A DNA stretch of 64,000 nucleotides, taken from Liolophura sinensis (Eukaryota; Mollusca; Polyplacophora; Chitonida; Chitonidae). The notes beneath the pieces are model-generated. The model was not told the DNA's origin and searched no databases. It saw only the letters and a program-made list of their open reading frames with translations. The stretch spans positions 44,815,385 to 44,879,384 of the forward strand of contig NC_088295.1 in assembly GCF_032854445.1 (NCBI RefSeq), in the 5' to 3' direction. The position numbers and the translations under genes were made by a program. Shown here in pieces: positions 60,693 to 64,000 of this stretch. Numbering within the stretch: position 1 is the first letter of the stretch; the number at the start of each line of letters is the position of its first letter.

Positions 60693-61616
60693 CAACTCAT
60701 CACATAATCTATCCATGTACAAAACGGTGTTCAATTGGCCCTGTCAACTGGACAATACAGTGGTCATCCCCAGTCACAGTGTCCATTACCAGGTAATCAC
60801 TGACCGCCACATGACCAGTGAGCTAATGACTGTTAAAGGCTTCCTGAACTCCATGCAGCCGTCAATGTGTAGAGAGACAGGGTTATTGGTATCTGTTCAG
60901 CCCAGGTTTCTGACCATGTAATACTGATCAGGTACTCAATGACATTTGTATTGAATCTATAGGAGATCAATTATCCTTAGTAAGCTGCCTATTATAAGCT
61001 GATCTACATGTATATAAGAGACCAGCTTGTTCCATACAGCTATTCAGGAGCTTAGCATAATAGGTTAGCATTGTCTGCTTATATGTGTGATTAAGCACAC
61101 ACCTGCATACGTAATGCCAATTTTAAGAAGGCAATAATTAATATAAATGAAAATGTTATAATATTGTATGATTTGATGAACATGCACTGAAACACATGAT
61201 TTGACAGGGTAAATGTGTAATACAAATATATCCTGACGGACATTATGTTGATTGCCTTCAATTAAAGTAATAAAACTCTCATGTTTGAGTTTAAAAATAA
61301 TTTCTTTGGAAATAGTTCCACACACTGATGTATATTAACTTAAACATCTGTCATGTTTTAATGTGATTGTCAGTGAAAACAAAGTAATGAATGAATGTTA
61401 GCTTGGAGGCCGTTTTGGCCATATTACAGCTATATCTGGCAAGAAAACAAATTAATGATAAATTGTCAATGTACCAGTATCTTATCAGAAGTCTATTCAG
61501 TATTGAAAATCAAATGATATAATTAGATCCACTGTTATTGTTATTACTAATATCTTATCAGTCTGCCTGCTTTTATTTCACATTATAATTAGCAACATGA
61601 TTAAAGAAACGGGTAT
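60693..61616. other. Non-coding stretch
   Basis: Seen: AT-rich sequence, nothing recognised before the palindrome cluster at 61617. Confidence 0.45.
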
Positions 61617-61667
61617 GAACAGCTTAACTGTTCATAAGCTGTTCATGAACAGCTTATCTGTTCATAA
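61617..61667. repeat. Palindrome cluster with 30-bp direct repeat
   Basis: Seen: a 24-bp perfect palindrome at 61634-61657 (ATAAGCTGTTCA followed by its complement) lies within two 21-bp direct copies of GAACAGCTTAWCTGTTCATA at 61617 and 61647, which differ at one base. Each copy is itself an inverted repeat of GAACAG. Confidence 0.9.
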
Positions 61668-61787
61668 CTGAAGATTTAACTTCACCTACGAGAGTTTATC
61701 ATGCATAAAATTTGTATGTGCATGTAATATTCCAGATATTCATGGACTGACAGACACTAATGATACTAGACTCCATGACAAGCACAG

Positions 61788-61967
61788 TGATCTATCAGGA
61801 ATTACATCAGAATATACTGATCTATCAGGAATTACATCAGAATATACTGATCTATCAGGAATTACATCAGAATATACTGATCTATCAGGAATTACATCAG
61901 AATATACTGATCTATCAGGAATTACATCAGAATATACTGATCTATCAGGAAGTACATCAGAATATAC
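61788..61967. repeat. 30-bp minisatellite, six near-identical units
   Basis: Seen: units start at 61788, 61818, 61848, 61878, 61908 and 61938. Each begins TGATCTATCAGGAATTACAT and ends CAGAATATAC. Only the last unit differs (AGTACAT for ATTACAT). The 30-bp period keeps frames open on both strands: plus reads QELHQNILIY repeats and minus reads DVIPDRSVYS repeats (144-codon ATG frame, 61740-62174). Confidence 0.95.
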
Positions 61968-62227
61968 TGAATTAGATGAGCACTTGTTGATAATTAAACA
62001 TTCATATAAATAACACACAACCCTATGCTGTTTCAATAGACGGAAGAGAAATTTAGATCTTAAAGGAAAAAAAGACACCAAATAACAAGCTGAAGGGACC
62101 TTATTCCTACCAACATTATATGCTGTGTTGGTGGGTAAATATTGAATAAAACTGAAAAGGCTTTCGTTAGCCATCTGTCAGCAGAAGTGGTGTTGTGCGT
62201 TACATGTTTTTGTTGCTTAGCTACTTC

Positions 62228-62249
62228 AAAAAAAAAAAAAAAAAAAAAA
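62228..62249. repeat. Poly(A) tract
   Basis: Seen: about 21 A between CTACTTC and GGACGCAGG. Any frame read through it (poly-Lys) is not credible as protein. Confidence 0.85.
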
Positions 62250-62318
62250 GGACGCAGGCCGTTTTATGTCACCAAGCTAGACACTGATCAAAGCCGTTTT
62301 CATTATCCTTTCTCGCAG

Positions 62319-62529
62319 GCAGATCACAAGCCCAATTGCATCTTCTGTAATCTTAGACAGAAGACAATTAACATGCATCCATTAAACAAATTTTACTTGG
62401 TAACTTGGAAATGCGTGCAATTGATCTGCGATTGTGCAGAAACACTCTCTGTAACATTTGGCTCCCTTGATAAGAGCACGGCAACAAACCGCAGCCATTA
62501 ACTTGCGATTTACGACGTTTGCATTGTCA
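62319..62529 (+). other. Segment bounded by consensus splice sites, not fully open
   Basis: Seen: a good acceptor (CATTATCCTTTCTCGCAG, ending 62318) and a perfect donor (TCA|GTAAGT at 62529/62530) bound 211 bases on the plus strand. All three frames contain stops; the longest (frame starting ADHKPNCIFC) stops at 62501. Could be an untranslated exon or a long non-coding RNA exon, or chance. Confidence 0.2.
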
Positions 62530-63802
62530 GTAAGTACTCTCAGACATACATGGGTGAGATCAATATCCCGGAATTGATTAAACCTGTCTAACTTGCTGAA
62601 TCTTCCTGCGGTCTGAGGCACATCTTTAGGGTTCTACCCCACTGATGATTCCACTGAGCCAAGCATCCATCCTTCTCCTGCCACTGCCAAAGATTCACTC
62701 TCTCCTTCCAAACACATTACCATCAAACTCCTCCAAAAATTAGCACTTTATCATTTCCTAAAAAAAAAAATGCAAATTAACCCAGAAGTAATTCCATGAG
62801 TTTTCTTGCCAACAAAAAATATTAATCGCCAGATAGATTAATATCATTCTTTTTCTGAGTCTTCAAATTGAAGAACGTGCTGTTTTAATGTCTTTCAAGC
62901 CACGGCAGTTAATACTGCAATAAACAAATCTGAAATACGCTTAACCTCATGAGCTTTAAACAGAAGTTGCTGCAACTTTTTCCATTTATATACTTTAATT
63001 TCAACGATGCTTTTTATTCAAATATCAATAAATGCATGAGCTGCAATCCAACAGTTTAAACTTTTGAGTGAAGTATCTTTTTACTTTTGCTCGCTAAAAT
63101 TTTGATTGATTTCAGAAAAAGTGCTGTAATATGTTGTAGCAATGAGATTAAACTTTGTGACTGCCAATTACAACTGATCATTTCAACCAAATCCATCTAA
63201 ATCATGTCAGTAAAACATGAAAGGCAAGAGATATTCTGCGCGGTATGTAGGGAAGATTACAAACTAAATATACATTTATGGCTTCTGCGTAAAGAAAGAG
63301 GAAAAAACATGGTCGCTTCCTAACCCTTCACATTTTTCAATAATTTTTACACGTTGTATTACTTAGCAATACAAATCACTACCGATAAAGAGTACGCTGA
63401 ATAATTCATCTGAATACAGCCTTGGAAAAGTCCATGATATTTATTGAATAAATTCAAAATTGAAGAAACCAGATAATGGTTTCAATGGGTGTCTGGCATG
63501 AGGGAAGTAAATAGTAATTAGTCTGTCCTGGACACAGACGATAAAGGTAATTAAGATCTGATGATCTGAAATTATGAAGCAGCAGTGAGAAAAGGAAAGC
63601 TATTAAAGTGGCTGTCAGTGACAGGGTGCCTCATAGGGTGTGGGCACAAGACAAATCCCATCCCAGAATAACTCTCCAATGATTATTAGATTGGGCGTGT
63701 CATTGTTAATAGGGAGAGGTGAGAGCAGAGGCGACACTGGCTGATGGGGGACAGGTAAGATTTAGGATCAGTAGCTGAATGGACAATGCAACAAGACATG
63801 TT
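62530..63802. other. Non-coding stretch
   Basis: Seen: AT-rich unique sequence. Nothing recognised before the G-run cluster at 63803. Confidence 0.45.
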
Positions 63803-63850
63803 GGGAGGGGGATGGGGGTCAGGGGGATGGGGGGCAGGGGGATGGGGGTG
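63803..63850 (+). other. G-run minisatellite and G-quadruplex cluster
   Basis: Seen: about three copies of a GGGGGATGGGGGTCA-like unit (GGGGGATGGGGG, CAGGGGGATGGGG). Seven or more G-runs of at least four. The minus strand reads as a Pro/Leu/Ile repeat that is not a credible gene. Confidence 0.7.
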
Positions 63851-63944
63851 AGTGGTAGTAATAAATCTAAGATCCTGTCTGCTTCCCCAATTATCTCAGA
63901 CGAATCTAATATCACAATAAATATCAAAATAACCCTTTAGTTAC

Positions 63945-64000
63945 CTTAGTCTGATGAGGATTCTGAGCCTGTTGGCAACAATTCACTAGAGGACATTGGG
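63945..64000 (-). CDS. Possible exon running off the window edge
   Basis: Seen: the minus strand is open from the window edge through QCPLVNCCQQAQNPHQTK to a donor AAG|GTAACT in phase 0, again ending in Lys. The donor is weak at +5. The competing ATG frame in this segment stops just before the donor. Too little sequence is visible to judge. If real it could be a third alternative 5' exon. Confidence 0.15.

Noticed and set aside
61740-62174. 144-codon minus-strand frame as a protein gene
   Set aside because: Half of it is the 30-bp minisatellite, and the opposite strand is equally open there. Kept as a repeat observation.
62142-62501. 119-codon plus-strand frame
   Set aside because: Starts at TTG and passes through a 21-A tract coding poly-Lys; only the splice-bounded part is kept as a weak observation.

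Overview
The window reads as nuclear DNA of a marine invertebrate, most likely a mollusc. It is AT-rich and has no bacterial-style gene packing, no rRNA and no intact stand-alone tRNA gene. It is full of microsatellites, homopolymer runs, the recurring palindrome TACATGTA (for example at 3543, 5165, 6433 and 10749) and short interspersed elements (SINEs). The commonest SINE has a tRNA-like head and a conserved body ending in (AAAT)n, a type I know from bivalve and other molluscan genomes. The organism call is recall plus inference, not a database result.

Most of the 64 kb looks like intron or intergenic DNA. The best coding evidence is two short minus-strand first coding exons, at 46470-46547 (26 codons) and 57492-57572 (27 codons, or 32 from an upstream ATG). 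Each has a good Kozak context and an in-frame stop upstream. Each ends Lys-Lys in phase 0 at a strong splice donor, and the two share a 16-base sequence across that donor. I read them as alternative first exons of one minus-strand gene whose shared exons lie to the left, perhaps beyond position 1. The gene is not identified. A Discs-large (Dlg/PSD-95) scaffold is a weak hypothesis, because that family has alternative N-termini ending KK. Several weaker exon-like segments are listed with low confidence (45.4, 31.7, 27.3, 51.3, 44.7 and 5.0 kb). They may be chance open frames.

Layout. 1-10 kb: diverged dispersed repeats, including a 14-bp terminal-inverted-repeat element and two copies of a repeat that recurs at 40.6 kb. 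10-20 kb: SINEs with target-site duplications, a GTGCCA minisatellite, a perfect 38-bp-arm hairpin and a 398-bp TTAA-ended element. 20-31 kb: mainly unique sequence, with a full-length SINE at 24.4 kb and a second SINE family at 30.7 kb. 31-46 kb: SINE fragments, (AT)n tracts and candidate exons. 46-58 kb: the interval between the two first exons, with a 17-bp minisatellite at 48.9-49.2 kb. 58-64 kb: CpG-richer sequence upstream of the distal first exon, then a palindrome cluster, a 30-bp minisatellite open on both strands and a G-run cluster.

No CRISPR array, operon, viral genome or intact autonomous transposon was recognised. Most long open frames are short, lack splice support, sit inside repeats, or begin at GTG or TTG rather than ATG.
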